The translations under genes and the position numbers were made by a program. Below, piece by piece: positions 35,970-45,157 of a stretch of 64,000 nucleotides of DNA. How positions within the stretch are numbered: the stretch's first letter is position 1; every line of letters begins with the position of its first letter. The stretch comes from Sphingobacterium alkalisoli. GTDB lineage: Bacteria > Bacteroidota > Bacteroidia > Sphingobacteriales > Sphingobacteriaceae. Under the pieces are notes generated by a model. It ran no database searches, was not told where the DNA came from, and worked only from the letters and a program-made list of their open reading frames with translations. The stretch is from positions 679,713 through 743,712 of the forward strand of contig NZ_SUKA01000002.1 of assembly GCF_005049105.1 (NCBI RefSeq), given 5' to 3'.

Positions 35970-38828
35970 ATGAAGTATTTCACTGTGTTTTTATGGGTAT
36001 GGATGATTGCTATTCCATTTGTGGTTGTGGGACAAAATCCGCTAGGAGCGCCATTGGTTGTCAATTATGGAAAGGCAACTTTTCAAGGGGGAAGCCGGAC
36101 TTGGGATATCCAACAGGATAGTAGGGGGATTCTATACTTCGGTAATAATGAAGGCCTAATCAGCTTTGACGGTAAATATTGGAAGCAGTATAAACTTCCC
36201 AATCAGACAATTGTTAGATCGATTTACATCAGCGAAGATGATAAAATTTATGTAGGAGGGCAAGGTGAATTTGGATATTTTGTAAAATCAGATAAATCCG
36301 ATCTACGTTACGTTTCGCTGCACGATAAGGTGCCGGCAGCATACAGACAGTTTGCAGATGTATGGCACACCGTAGGTTTTGAGCAGGGCATTTTTTTTAT
36401 GGCCTCTAATCTACTGTTTGTCTATAAAGGGGATAAGGTAGCGGTATATCCGGCTTCCTTGGAATGGCAGTTTATGGGTCAATCTGCGGGAAGATTATTT
36501 GCTCAAGATAAATCTAACGGATTGCTCGCATTCAATAATGGACAGTGGAATGTCGTGTCGCCAGCTACTCATTTTGGAGGAAACAAAATATCCGGTATGT
36601 TGGAGATGGGAAAGGATAGTGTATTGGTAAGTCTGTTGAACAACAGGACAATGTTACTCCATCATCAAAAATTAACCTCTTTAGAAAACGTATCGTGGCA
36701 TGATATGTACACGCCTTCTATCGCTAAAATTGACAACAACAGGTACGTAATGGCGACTGCTACCGAAGGCTGTCACATACGTACAGTACACGGTCGTCTC
36801 TTGGAACGTATTTCGGTGGTCGAAGGTTTGCAAAACAAGAATGTTTCTACCGTCTTTGTAGATAAACAGCAAAATATTTGGGTCGCTGTGGACAATGGCA
36901 TTGCGGTCATAAGTTATGGTGGAGGTGTTCGCTACTTACGTCCAAATGTAGACCATGAGGTAACGGGCTACTCGACCCGGGTTTTTGAGAACAACTTATA
37001 TATTTCTTCTTCTAATGGAGTATATGTAGCTTCTTTGGACAAAGGAATCGAAGATCATAGTCAGTCGCCAGGTCTGTTTTCTTTGGTAAAAGGTAGTGAT
37101 GGGGGAGAAGCTTGGCGGCTGGATGAAGTTAATGGGAAGTTGCTGTTGGCTCATAATAAAGGGTTTTATGAGATAGAAGGACCAACTGTAAAGCCAATAG
37201 CTCCTGGAACGGGTTCTTGGTTGACGCTGCCATTGTCTTCGGTGTATCCTATTAACTATAGTTTAATCGGCACGTATCAGGGCTTGAATCTGCTTGGGTT
37301 TGATGGTCGCACTTTTTCAATTAAACGAACGTTGCTGGGCACATCTGATTCTTATCGATTTTTGGCAAAGGATGATAATGGAATTATCTGGGCTTCCCAT
37401 CCGTACAGAGGAATCTATCAAATGAAGTTAAATGCGCCTAGGACGACATATAAAACAAAACTTCTTACCCAAAAAGACGGTCTGCCTTCTACTTATCAAA
37501 ATTATGTTTTCAAGATCAAGAACCGTGTGGTCTTTGCAACTGAGAAAGGTGTGTATGAGTATGATGCATCAAATAACCACTTCTTTTCTTCATCGTATTT
37601 TGCTGTTTTTCGGGGGATACCCATTAAGTATCTTATTGACGATAAAGAAGGGAATATATGGTTTTGTAGCGGTAAGAGGGTGGGTGTAGCGGATTATGAC
37701 AAAGAAAGAGATAGCTACAAGATTACTTACTTTCCGGAAATTGAAGGTTTGAATACGTCGGGATTTGAAAATATATATCCTTACGACGCTCAAAATGTAT
37801 ATATCGGATCGGAAAAAGGTGTCATACATATCAACTACGAAATGTATCGGCCGAGCAGGACGAAACCTACCGTGTTACTCTCGTCAGTAAGTACAATAGG
37901 AGTAAAGGATAGTGTTATTTTTGGAGGCGACTCCCCGGGTTCTTCCCCGATCTTGAATGCTTCGTTCGATTCATTTCATTTTGAGTATGCGTCGCCCAGT
38001 TACGGTATTCACGAACACGTTTCATACCGATATTGGCTAGAAGGATATGATACAGATTGGTCACCTTGGACGACGAATAGTGAGAAGGACTATACCAATC
38101 TACCCAGTGGGCAATATACCTTCAAAGTTAAGGCAAAGAACAATCTGAATGAAGAGTCTGAAATAGCCGTATATGTTTTTGAAATAGAACCTCCATGGTA
38201 TAAGACGGCTTGGGCTTATGTGGTATATGTTGTATTGGCATCACTTGGCATATATTGGACGGTGAATATGCAAAAAAAGGCGTGGGTGAAACAACAACTT
38301 AAATTTGAGAAGGAGATGCAGCAAATGCGGTATATCCATCAGCTGGAAGTTGAAAAGAATGAGAAGGAAATCGTCAAACTACAGAATGAAAAGCTGGAGA
38401 ATGAGGTGTTGACAAAAACGAAGGAGCTGGCGAGTACCAGTATGCAGCTGATGGAAAATTCGGGAGCTCTTACGAAACTGCGGGTAGAACTATCAAAACT
38501 GGAAGCAACGGAAGAAGGAACGGAACTAAGACGCATCACTTCGTTACTGAAGGATGTTGAGAATAATACGGCACATTGGGATCAGTTTGCCACCCATTTT
38601 GATGAACTTAACGACGGTTTCTTTAATAGGCTGAAAAGCAGGCATCCTTCCTTATCACGCAATGATTTGAAGGTGTGTGCTTATTTAAGGCTTAATTTTT
38701 CTACCAAGCAGATTGCACAGTTGCAAAGTATTTCGGTGCGGGGGGTGGAGATACATCGTTACAGACTACGCAAAAAGCTGAACATAGATACGGAAATATC
38801 GCTAAGTGATTATCTGGAAAGGATATAG
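35970..38828 (+). CDS. Membrane-spanning propeller/Y_Y_Y sensor with cytoplasmic LuxR-type HTH
   Basis: 952 aa. Signal peptide or N-terminal anchor (VWMIAIPFVVVGQ), then beta-propeller repeats (~25-640; for example DIQQDSRGILYFGNNEGLISF and DKQQNIWVAVDNGIAVI), then a Y_Y_Y domain (~670-735; YRYWLEGYDTDWSPW). One membrane helix follows (~741-762; AWAYVVYVVLASLGIYW), then a coiled coil (~770-860) and a C-terminal LuxR-like HTH (~890-952; LRLNFSTKQIAQLQSISVRG). Unlike hybrid two-component systems it has no kinase or receiver. The likely action is direct: ligand in the periplasm, DNA contact in the cytoplasm, controlling the divergent susC operon. Confidence 0.88.
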   Translation: MKYFTVFLWVWMIAIPFVVVGQNPLGAPLVVNYGKATFQGGSRTWDIQQDSRGILYFGNNEGLISFDGKYWKQYKLPNQTIVRSIYISEDDKIYVGGQGEFGYFVKSDKSDLRYVSLHDKVPAAYRQFADVWHTVGFEQGIFFMASNLLFVYKGDKVAVYPASLEWQFMGQSAGRLFAQDKSNGLLAFNNGQWNVVSPATHFGGNKISGMLEMGKDSVLVSLLNNRTMLLHHQKLTSLENVSWHDMYTPSIAKIDNNRYVMATATEGCHIRTVHGRLLERISVVEGLQNKNVSTVFVDKQQNIWVAVDNGIAVISYGGGVRYLRPNVDHEVTGYSTRVFENNLYISSSNGVYVASLDKGIEDHSQSPGLFSLVKGSDGGEAWRLDEVNGKLLLAHNKGFYEIEGPTVKPIAPGTGSWLTLPLSSVYPINYSLIGTYQGLNLLGFDGRTFSIKRTLLGTSDSYRFLAKDDNGIIWASHPYRGIYQMKLNAPRTTYKTKLLTQKDGLPSTYQNYVFKIKNRVVFATEKGVYEYDASNNHFFSSSYFAVFRGIPIKYLIDDKEGNIWFCSGKRVGVADYDKERDSYKITYFPEIEGLNTSGFENIYPYDAQNVYIGSEKGVIHINYEMYRPSRTKPTVLLSSVSTIGVKDSVIFGGDSPGSSPILNASFDSFHFEYASPSYGIHEHVSYRYWLEGYDTDWSPWTTNSEKDYTNLPSGQYTFKVKAKNNLNEESEIAVYVFEIEPPWYKTAWAYVVYVVLASLGIYWTVNMQKKAWVKQQLKFEKEMQQMRYIHQLEVEKNEKEIVKLQNEKLENEVLTKTKELASTSMQLMENSGALTKLRVELSKLEATEEGTELRRITSLLKDVENNTAHWDQFATHFDELNDGFFNRLKSRHPSLSRNDLKVCAYLRLNFSTKQIAQLQSISVRGVEIHRYRLRKKLNIDTEISLSDYLERI

Positions 38829-38858
38829 GAAGCGCAAGTAAACTGTCGTATGCGCTTC
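38829..38858 (+). other. Stem-loop immediately after the regulator stop
   Basis: GAAGCGCA (38829-38836) and TGCGCTTC (38851-38858) pair perfectly over 8 bp. There is no T-run after it, so it may be a processed 3' end or a weak terminator. Confidence 0.4.
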
Positions 38859-38943
38859 TGGCGCAGGTAAAAAAGAAACAACTATCGCAACGCAGGAAAT
38901 GGCTCTTGCTTTAGCCACAATTTTGATGGTTCTTCATACCACA

Positions 38944-39573
38944 CTACCGCACCATTAACATGACAACGATCGACCAATCACTGATCCCGTGTTTGTTTTT
39001 TGCACATACTTTAAAATATACATATTTTCCCGGTTCGAAGCCTCCGGCATAGCTTCGGAAAGAGCGGCTAGTTGTCTGGATATCTCCCCAAATTGGGTTT
39101 CCTTTCTTATCTAGTGTCGAAGCAAAGCAATAATCGTATAACATATCCCGCCCTACGGGTTTAAAACCAAAAGCCACTTCACCACTCACCCTGCCATCCA
39201 GTAAATAGGGACCTTCAGGTATGGCTGGAAGATGTCCTTTGCGCTTTTTTTCGAGAACAGGAAATCCGGAGCTGTGTAACTTCACCAGATCTCCGTCACT
39301 GACTATGTTGATGTAAAAAACCAATTTTTGTAACTGCGCTGCCAATTTGCGTTTACTTTCCCGCTTAGCTGAGTTATAGATGAGACCGCCACCCTTTGCC
39401 TGCAGCACTTTGTCGTAATAGTCTACATAAGATTCTTCCAGTTCTACCAATGAAGGAGTTGGATCCGTGAAATAAGGAGAATCTTTCAGGCATCTGATAA
39501 TTCGTAACGCAGCTACAACCAAGGCATCGTCCGAATAACGGATAAATCCTGCTTTTGCTCTTATATACTTCAT
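38944..39573 (-). CDS. Hypothetical protein with C-terminal fibronectin type III-like domain
   Basis: 209 aa without a signal peptide. The first half is helical (DDALVVAALRIIRCLKDSP, then LEESYVDYYDKVLQAKGGG). The last ~90 residues look like an FN3 fold (GEVAFGFKPVGRDMLYDYCF, then FEPGKYVYFKVCAKNKHGISDWS). Similar small proteins occur as single genes in Bacteroidota and have no assigned function that I know. It stands alone between the propeller regulator and a gene-poor region. A 71-codon frame just upstream is not convincing as a partner. Confidence 0.6.
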   Translation of the reverse strand: MKYIRAKAGFIRYSDDALVVAALRIIRCLKDSPYFTDPTPSLVELEESYVDYYDKVLQAKGGGLIYNSAKRESKRKLAAQLQKLVFYINIVSDGDLVKLHSSGFPVLEKKRKGHLPAIPEGPYLLDGRVSGEVAFGFKPVGRDMLYDYCFASTLDKKGNPIWGDIQTTSRSFRSYAGGFEPGKYVYFKVCAKNKHGISDWSIVVMLMVR

Positions 39574-39871
39574 ACCGTTACCTATCGTGGTTTAATAAGT
39601 TCATATATGTGGTGGTGTTATAGCGAAATAAAATTCGAACAAGCATATCGTAAAGATAATAAACGTAATTGATAACGTAGCGGTACCAATAACAAATTGC
39701 CTCGGCAAAGAAGATACAGCGTAGCTCCTCATCCATTGATAGGTGGAGGCATCCTATTCTGTTGTGTACTCGATATTCTAGTATAAAGAGCATTCATACG
39801 TTAACCTGTTCCATCATGGTGCGGGTTTCAGACAAACTGCTTTGGTATTAGAAGCGGATGGCTTTGCAATT

Positions 39872-39885
39872 ATGTTACGTAACAT
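39872..39885. repeat. Palindrome ATGTTACGTAACAT, copy 1
   Basis: Perfect 14-bp inverted repeat without a spacer, typical in form of a dimeric regulator site. The 10-bp core recurs at 40377-40386. Confidence 0.5.
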
Positions 39886-40376
39886 GCTTTTAAAGAAAAT
39901 GTATCTGGATAAACCTTCAATAAGGAGACGTATTTTTTAAATTTAGTGAGTCATTTTTAAATTAAATGGGGCTATATACTAAAATAGCTGAGTTATGAAG
40001 TGATGATGTTTTCTTCCTTTATGGTAGCCCTTCATCAAAAAAATAATAGGGCTAAGTTGGTCTTAATCGTGAAGGGACAATATTGAGTTGCTAGCACGGA
40101 ATAACAATTTCCATGCAAACCAGGCATTGTTGGTTCATTTCATAAGGTTATTGATTGTGAATTTAATTACAGGTAATGTAACCTATAGTTAAATACAGTT
40201 GATTCAGGTGCGGTATCGGACACTGTTAATGGTAACAGTAAGGGACTGGAATAAGTCCATATGATCAGAAAGTGGTTTGTAATAGCTCGCTTATTGTTTT
40301 CTATACGCGCGAACTGAAGATAAACTAGCTAGAAAGATATATGGTTTATGCTCGAAGTGTTTGAGTTTAGGATCAT

Positions 40377-40386
40377 GTTACGTAAC
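40377..40386. repeat. Palindrome GTTACGTAAC, copy 2
   Basis: The same 10-bp core as copy 1, with ATGTTACGTAACGT at 40375-40388. It lies just beyond the terminator of the arginine decarboxylase gene. Confidence 0.5.
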
Positions 40387-40409
40387 GTATTTACAAAAAA
40401 GGACGTTTA

Positions 40410-40444
40410 TAACTAAAAAAGCGGCTTTGCCGCTTTTTTAGTTA
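40410..40444. terminator. Bidirectional rho-independent terminator after arginine decarboxylase
   Basis: TAACTAAAAAAGCGGC and GCCGCTTTTTTAGTTA pair perfectly over 16 bp around a TTT loop. A-runs and T-runs flank the GC stem, so it can work in both directions. On the minus strand it ends the decarboxylase transcript. Confidence 0.85.
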
Positions 40445-40457
40445 TATCTCTAATCGA

Positions 40458-41849
40458 TTACTGGTATCCCAGTAATTTCATGACTTGCTTTGAATTCTGT
40501 TCTTCGCCAAATACTTCGTAATTAAAGGTTTCATCCCGATTACGGCGAATCAGTACATGCTTAGGCGAGGGAAGCAGGCAATGATGTATCCCACCATATC
40601 CACTCAATACGTCCTGATAGGCGCCGGTATGGAAAAAGCCTAAATACTGCACTTTACGTGTCTTTGGCATAAACACAGAACTGGTATGTGCCTCTTGGTT
40701 ATAGTAATCCTGTCCGTCGCAGGTAATTCCCCCTAGATTTACCCGTTCGTATTCCGAATCCCAGTTATTAATGGGTAGGAGGATGTATTTTTGGTTCAAT
40801 GCCCATACATCAGGTAGGTTGGTGATAAATGATCCGTCGATCATAAACCATTTTTCCCGGTCATTCTGTAATTTCCGACCCAGTACTTTATATAGTATCC
40901 CCGAAGCTTCAGCAACAGTATATTTTCCAAATTCCGTAATAATATCCGGTTCAATTACCTCATGGTGCGCACAGATCTGCTTGATGCGGTTCACGATTTC
41001 ATTCACCATGTATTCGTAATCGAAATCATGTACTAAGGAGTCTTTGAACGGCATACCCCCACCGATATCCAGTGTATCTAGATCGGGATTGATCTTTTTG
41101 AATTTACAGTATAGGGTTACGTATTTCTCCAATTCGTTCCAATAATATGGTGTATCAGAAATTCCGGAATTGATGAAAAAGTGTAATAATTTAACCTTGA
41201 AATTTGGGTTATTTACTATCTTGTTGTTATAGAAATCAATCACATCTTCTATACGAATCCCTAAACGAGAGGTGTAGAACTGCGAATCAGGTTGTTCCTC
41301 AGCCGCGATACGGATACCTAAAGCGCAGGGACTTTCTAATTCGATCTCATCGTCGTACAGGTTGAATTCTTCTTTGTTATCCAGTACCGGGATAATATTT
41401 TTGAATCCGTCGTGTATCATATCAATGATATACTGCTTGTACTGATAGGTTTTAAATCCATTGCAGATAACGGTGATGTCTTTAGTAACTTTACCTTGAC
41501 GTTCCAATGAATCGATCATCGGCATATCAAATGCAGACGAGGTTTCTAGGTGAATGTCGTTTTTCAACGCCTCTTCTACAATATGTTTGAAATGGGAGGA
41601 TTTTGTACAGTAACAGTATTTGTAAGATCCGCGGTAATCGTGTTTCAGGATTGCGGTTTGAAACAAGATCTTCGCCTGCTGGATCTTTTTGCTGACAATG
41701 GGTAAATACGTAAAACGTAATGGCGTGCCATACGTTTCTATCATCTCCATCAAATTCAAGTCGTGGAAGTACAATTCGTCGTCGATAATTTCGAATCCGT
41801 CTTGTGGAAAACCAACACTTAGGTCAAGAAATTCCTGATAGCTCTGCAT
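40458..41849 (-). CDS. speA: PLP-dependent arginine decarboxylase (Bacteroidota type)
   Basis: 463 aa, a fold-III (alanine-racemase/ornithine-decarboxylase-like) decarboxylase shorter than E. coli SpeA. Lys83 in YCYCTKSSHFKH is the probable PLP Schiff-base residue. The glycine loop is DIGGGMP (263-265), and Cys377 in GITCDGQDYY is the likely active-site cysteine from the second subunit. The expected reaction is arginine to agmatine for polyamine synthesis. It is divergent from arginyl-tRNA synthetase, so two arginine-using genes share a 108-bp upstream region. The substrate call is by family resemblance; lysine or ornithine activity cannot be excluded. Confidence 0.82.
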   Translation of the reverse strand: MQSYQEFLDLSVGFPQDGFEIIDDELYFHDLNLMEMIETYGTPLRFTYLPIVSKKIQQAKILFQTAILKHDYRGSYKYCYCTKSSHFKHIVEEALKNDIHLETSSAFDMPMIDSLERQGKVTKDITVICNGFKTYQYKQYIIDMIHDGFKNIIPVLDNKEEFNLYDDEIELESPCALGIRIAAEEQPDSQFYTSRLGIRIEDVIDFYNNKIVNNPNFKVKLLHFFINSGISDTPYYWNELEKYVTLYCKFKKINPDLDTLDIGGGMPFKDSLVHDFDYEYMVNEIVNRIKQICAHHEVIEPDIITEFGKYTVAEASGILYKVLGRKLQNDREKWFMIDGSFITNLPDVWALNQKYILLPINNWDSEYERVNLGGITCDGQDYYNQEAHTSSVFMPKTRKVQYLGFFHTGAYQDVLSGYGGIHHCLLPSPKHVLIRRNRDETFNYEVFGEEQNSKQVMKLLGYQ

Positions 41850-41865
41850 TTTTTATTATTTTTGG

Positions 41866-41873
41866 CAAAGATA
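41866..41873 (-). promoter_or_regulatory. Candidate -7 box of the arginine decarboxylase gene
   Basis: On the minus strand it reads TATCTTTG (TAnnTTTG), 17 bp upstream of the start at 41849. The -33 element is weak. Confidence 0.45.
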
Positions 41874-41957
41874 TACTTTCAGGATGAATACCTAAACACT
41901 TAGGTTGATAAATTTCTTATTCATTATCAGAGGGTTGTAAAATTACGAAAATAATAC

Positions 41958-43739
41958 ATGGCTACTTCTATTCAACAGACGCTCATCGAACAGACCGTTC
42001 GTGCTGTAAAAGAACTTTATAACGCGGAAATTCCAGATGCCCAGATTACTTTGCAGGAGACTCGCAAGGAATTTGAGGGGCAGATTACTATTGTAACGTT
42101 TCCGATAACGCGATTTTCAAAGAAATCTGCTGAACAGACGGGAACGGAGATCGGTGAATATTTGCGGGGAAACATTACGGAAATATCCGGGTTTAATATT
42201 ATCAAGGGCTTTTTAAACATCAGCTTGGCGGATAGCTACTGGATCGATTTGCTAAACCATACGATGCTCCGGGCTGACTATGGTCAATTTCCGCCTAATG
42301 GAAAACGCCTAATGGTGGAGTATTCTTCTCCAAATACCAATAAGCCCTTGCATCTGGGACACATACGTAATAACCTCTTGGGGTATTCTGTTGCGGAGAT
42401 TTTGAAGGCCTATGGCTACGATGTGGTCAAAGCGAATTTGGTAAACGACCGCGGTATTCACATCTGTAAATCCATGTTGGCTTGGCAGAAGTTCGGAAAC
42501 GGGGAGACACCTGAATCCACTAGTCTTAAAGGAGATCATCTGGTCGGAAAGTATTATGTAAGATTTGATAAAGAATATAAAAAGGAAATAGAAGGTCTAG
42601 TGACTTTGGGACAAACGGAGGAGGAGGCAAAGAAGAGTGCTCCGTTGATCAAAGAAGCGCAGGAGATGCTCCAAAAATGGGAGGCAGGTGATGAAGAGGT
42701 GATAACGTTATGGAAGATGATGAATACTTGGGTATATGCGGGTTTCGAAAAGACGTATAACCAACTCGGTGTGAATTTTGATAAATATTATTACGAATCT
42801 AATACCTATCTGTTGGGTAAAGATATCATTCAGGAAGGATTGGATTCGGGGGTGTTCTTTAAAAAAGAAGATAATTCGGTATGGATCGACTTGAGTGATG
42901 AAGGCTTGGATCAGAAGCTGGTACTGCGCGGTGACGGTACTTCGGTATATATCACGCAGGATCTGGGAACTGCTCAACTAAAATACGACGAATTTGGTAT
43001 GGATGAGTCCATATATGTGGTCGGGAATGAACAGGATTACCACTTTAAAGTGTTGTTCTTGATTCTGAAGAAATTAGGCAAGCCTTGGGCAGAGGGGTTG
43101 TTCCATCTGTCGTACGGCATGGTGGATCTTCCCACGGGTAAAATGAAATCCCGCGAAGGCACGGTAGTCGACGCGGATGATCTAATGGTAGAAATGATCG
43201 AAACAGCCCGAGCTCGGACAGAGGAATTGGGTAAAACAGACGGTTTGACTGAAGAGGCTAAAGCCGAACTATACGATACTATTGGTATGGGTGCATTGAA
43301 ATACTTTTTACTAAAAGTAGATCCCAAGAAAAGACTATTGTTTGATCCGAATGAGTCTGTGGATTTTCAGGGACATACTGGGCCATTTATCCAGTATACC
43401 CATGCACGTATAAAATCGGTATTGCGCAAAGCGGAGTATGTATCGGGGTCTTCTCATGTGCCTGCTTCATTATCAGTATTTGAGTGCGACCTAATTCAGT
43501 CACTGGCTAATTATCCGACGATCATTGAGGCATCTGCAAAAGAGTTTAGCCCGGCGCAGCTGGCAAATTATGCATACGATGTGGCTAAATTATATAATAA
43601 ATTTTACCACGAAGAGACGATCTTGAAAGCAGAAGATCCGGAGGTTAAAGCATTTCGGTTGAACTTATCTGCTACGGCTGCCAAGGTGATATCCGAGAGT
43701 ATGCGTATGTTGGGTATTATTGTTCCTGAACAGATGTAA
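41958..43739 (+). CDS. argS: Arginyl-tRNA synthetase
   Basis: 593 aa, class I synthetase. The HIGH motif is HLGH at 132-135 (within NTNKPLHLGHIRNN). The KMSK-equivalent is KMKSREG near residue 396. The N-terminal ~100 residues are the Add1-type tRNA-binding domain, and the C-terminal helical DALR domain includes HARIKSVLRKAEYV. It charges tRNA-Arg. It is complete and full length. It stands head-to-head with arginine decarboxylase. Confidence 0.97.
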   Translation: MATSIQQTLIEQTVRAVKELYNAEIPDAQITLQETRKEFEGQITIVTFPITRFSKKSAEQTGTEIGEYLRGNITEISGFNIIKGFLNISLADSYWIDLLNHTMLRADYGQFPPNGKRLMVEYSSPNTNKPLHLGHIRNNLLGYSVAEILKAYGYDVVKANLVNDRGIHICKSMLAWQKFGNGETPESTSLKGDHLVGKYYVRFDKEYKKEIEGLVTLGQTEEEAKKSAPLIKEAQEMLQKWEAGDEEVITLWKMMNTWVYAGFEKTYNQLGVNFDKYYYESNTYLLGKDIIQEGLDSGVFFKKEDNSVWIDLSDEGLDQKLVLRGDGTSVYITQDLGTAQLKYDEFGMDESIYVVGNEQDYHFKVLFLILKKLGKPWAEGLFHLSYGMVDLPTGKMKSREGTVVDADDLMVEMIETARARTEELGKTDGLTEEAKAELYDTIGMGALKYFLLKVDPKKRLLFDPNESVDFQGHTGPFIQYTHARIKSVLRKAEYVSGSSHVPASLSVFECDLIQSLANYPTIIEASAKEFSPAQLANYAYDVAKLYNKFYHEETILKAEDPEVKAFRLNLSATAAKVISESMRMLGIIVPEQM

Positions 43740-43811
43740 CTTTGAGTCAAATGCGCTGATACTTAAATACGTTGATGGGCAAATCTGCGAATCAACAAAA
43801 AGTTGTAAACA

Positions 43812-44885
43812 ATGAACAAAATCAAGGTAGGACTAATTGGATTCTCTATCGGTGGACATGTATTTCATGCTCCTTTTATTGCAGGGAATGCGGATTTGGA
43901 ATTATATAAAGTGACGGCACGGAAACCCGAGCAACAACTTCTCCTGGCAGAACGGTATCCCGATGCTATCGGAGTTTTATCTGCAGAGGAAATCATCGCA
44001 GATCCAGAGGTGGATCTAGTGGTGGTAGCGACATCGAATGATGTGCATTTCTCGCTAGCGAAAAGCGCATTGGAAGCTGGCAAACATGTGATTGTAGAGA
44101 AACCTTTTACCAATACCGTGAGAGAGGCGGATGAGTTGATTGCGCTGGCGAAATCAAGAGAACTATTATTGTCTGTGCACCACAACGCCCGTTTTCATTC
44201 GGATTTTAAGACGGTGAAAAAAATTATTTCTTCCGGTCGTTTGGGTAGGTTGGTTAACTACGAAGCACGCTATGATCGCTTTCGGAATTTCCTTCGACCG
44301 GGCGCTTGGCGCGAGGAGAACCTCGCTGGATCGGGTATTCATTACGACCTGGGTGCGCACTTGATTGACCAGGCTTTACAGCTATTCGGGCATCCTGATG
44401 CGGTATTTGCTGACCTACGCATACAGCGTGATGGTGCAAAGACCATTGATGATTTCGAGTTTATTTTGTCTTATCCACGTCTTAAGGTTTCTCTCAAAGG
44501 ACAGATGCTGGCCAAAGAAGCTACACCACGATATAGCTTATTTGGTATGAACGGCACATTTATTAAAAAGGGAGTAGACCCACAGGAGGCACTCCTTCGA
44601 GATGGTGTTATGCCGCACTATATAGATAACTGGGGACAGGAAGATGTAACTTCGTTCGGAAAGCTCTCGGTGCTTGAAAATGGAGACGATGTAGAAGAGT
44701 TAGTTCCTAGCGAAAGCGGTTCGGGTCAAGATTTTTACGCCAACATTGTTACGGTTTTAAAAGGTGATGGAGAACTTTTTGTAAAAGCCGAGCAAGCCCG
44801 TGATGTAATCCGTATCTTGGAGCTTGCGGAGCGATCCGCAGCTGAACAGCGAACGATTCTGTTGAAGGGGGAGTTGATTTCCTAG
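43812..44885 (+). CDS. Gfo/Idh/MocA family NAD(P)-dependent oxidoreductase
   Basis: 357 aa. Rossmann start KVGLIGFSIGGHVFHAPFI, then VVVATSNDVHF and the family signature GKHVIVEKPFTN (Lys of EKP). The C-terminal beta-sheet domain contains GSGIHYDLGAHLIDQAL with the catalytic Asp-x-x-x-His arrangement. Members oxidise or reduce sugars and related compounds. The text is closest in feel to YdgJ/YvaA-type enzymes acting on inositol or sugars, but the substrate is not determined. Single gene after argS. Confidence 0.9.
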   Translation: MNKIKVGLIGFSIGGHVFHAPFIAGNADLELYKVTARKPEQQLLLAERYPDAIGVLSAEEIIADPEVDLVVVATSNDVHFSLAKSALEAGKHVIVEKPFTNTVREADELIALAKSRELLLSVHHNARFHSDFKTVKKIISSGRLGRLVNYEARYDRFRNFLRPGAWREENLAGSGIHYDLGAHLIDQALQLFGHPDAVFADLRIQRDGAKTIDDFEFILSYPRLKVSLKGQMLAKEATPRYSLFGMNGTFIKKGVDPQEALLRDGVMPHYIDNWGQEDVTSFGKLSVLENGDDVEELVPSESGSGQDFYANIVTVLKGDGELFVKAEQARDVIRILELAERSAAEQRTILLKGELIS

Positions 44886-44900
44886 ATTTGTTGTTTTTGT

Positions 44901-44987
44901 GTCGTCACTGCGAGAAGGAACGACGCGGCAGTCTTTGGCTAATAGATAAATAAGATCGCTTCTTCGCTGTGCTTATCGCGATGACGA
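44901..44987. repeat. Dispersed GTCGTCACTGCGAG repeat, copy 1
   Basis: Begins GTCGTCACTGCGAGAAGG and ends ATCGCGATGACGA, so its ends are partly inverted. It is very similar to copy 2 at 45050-45136. Such GTCATTGCGAG-type elements are scattered in many Bacteroidota genomes. Confidence 0.75.
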
Positions 44988-45049
44988 GTTAGCAGTACAA
45001 GTTTCATCAGAATGAGGATTGCGACGCGGCTGCCCAAAAAGTAAACTAC

Positions 45050-45136
45050 GTCGTCACTGCGAGGAGGAACGACGCGGCAGTCTTTCGTTCATGGACGAAT
45101 AAGATCGCTTCTTCGCTGCGCTCATCGCGATGACGA
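45050..45136. repeat. Dispersed GTCGTCACTGCGAG repeat, copy 2
   Basis: Same element as at 44901-44987 in the same direction, with a few changes (GAGGAGGAACGACGCGG near its start). It ends 21 bp before the start of the next gene, which uses TTG. Confidence 0.75.
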
Positions 45137-45157
45137 TAGAAATAAATAAAATAGACT

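Larger units (their letters stand above)
39574..40409. other. Gene-poor region with two GTTACGTAAC palindromes
   Basis: About 0.84 kb without a convincing gene. It holds a perfect 14-bp palindrome, ATGTTACGTAACAT (39872-39885), and a second GTTACGTAAC core (40377-40386) about 500 bp away. No tRNA, repeat array or mobile-element end was recognised. It may be decayed sequence or contain an untranslated RNA. Confidence 0.5.

Noticed and set aside
39578..39793. A 71-aa minus-strand frame upstream of the FN3-like gene
   Set aside because: The composition is irregular (many Tyr, Arg, Cys), no domain or signal is seen, and it lies in AT-rich non-coding sequence.
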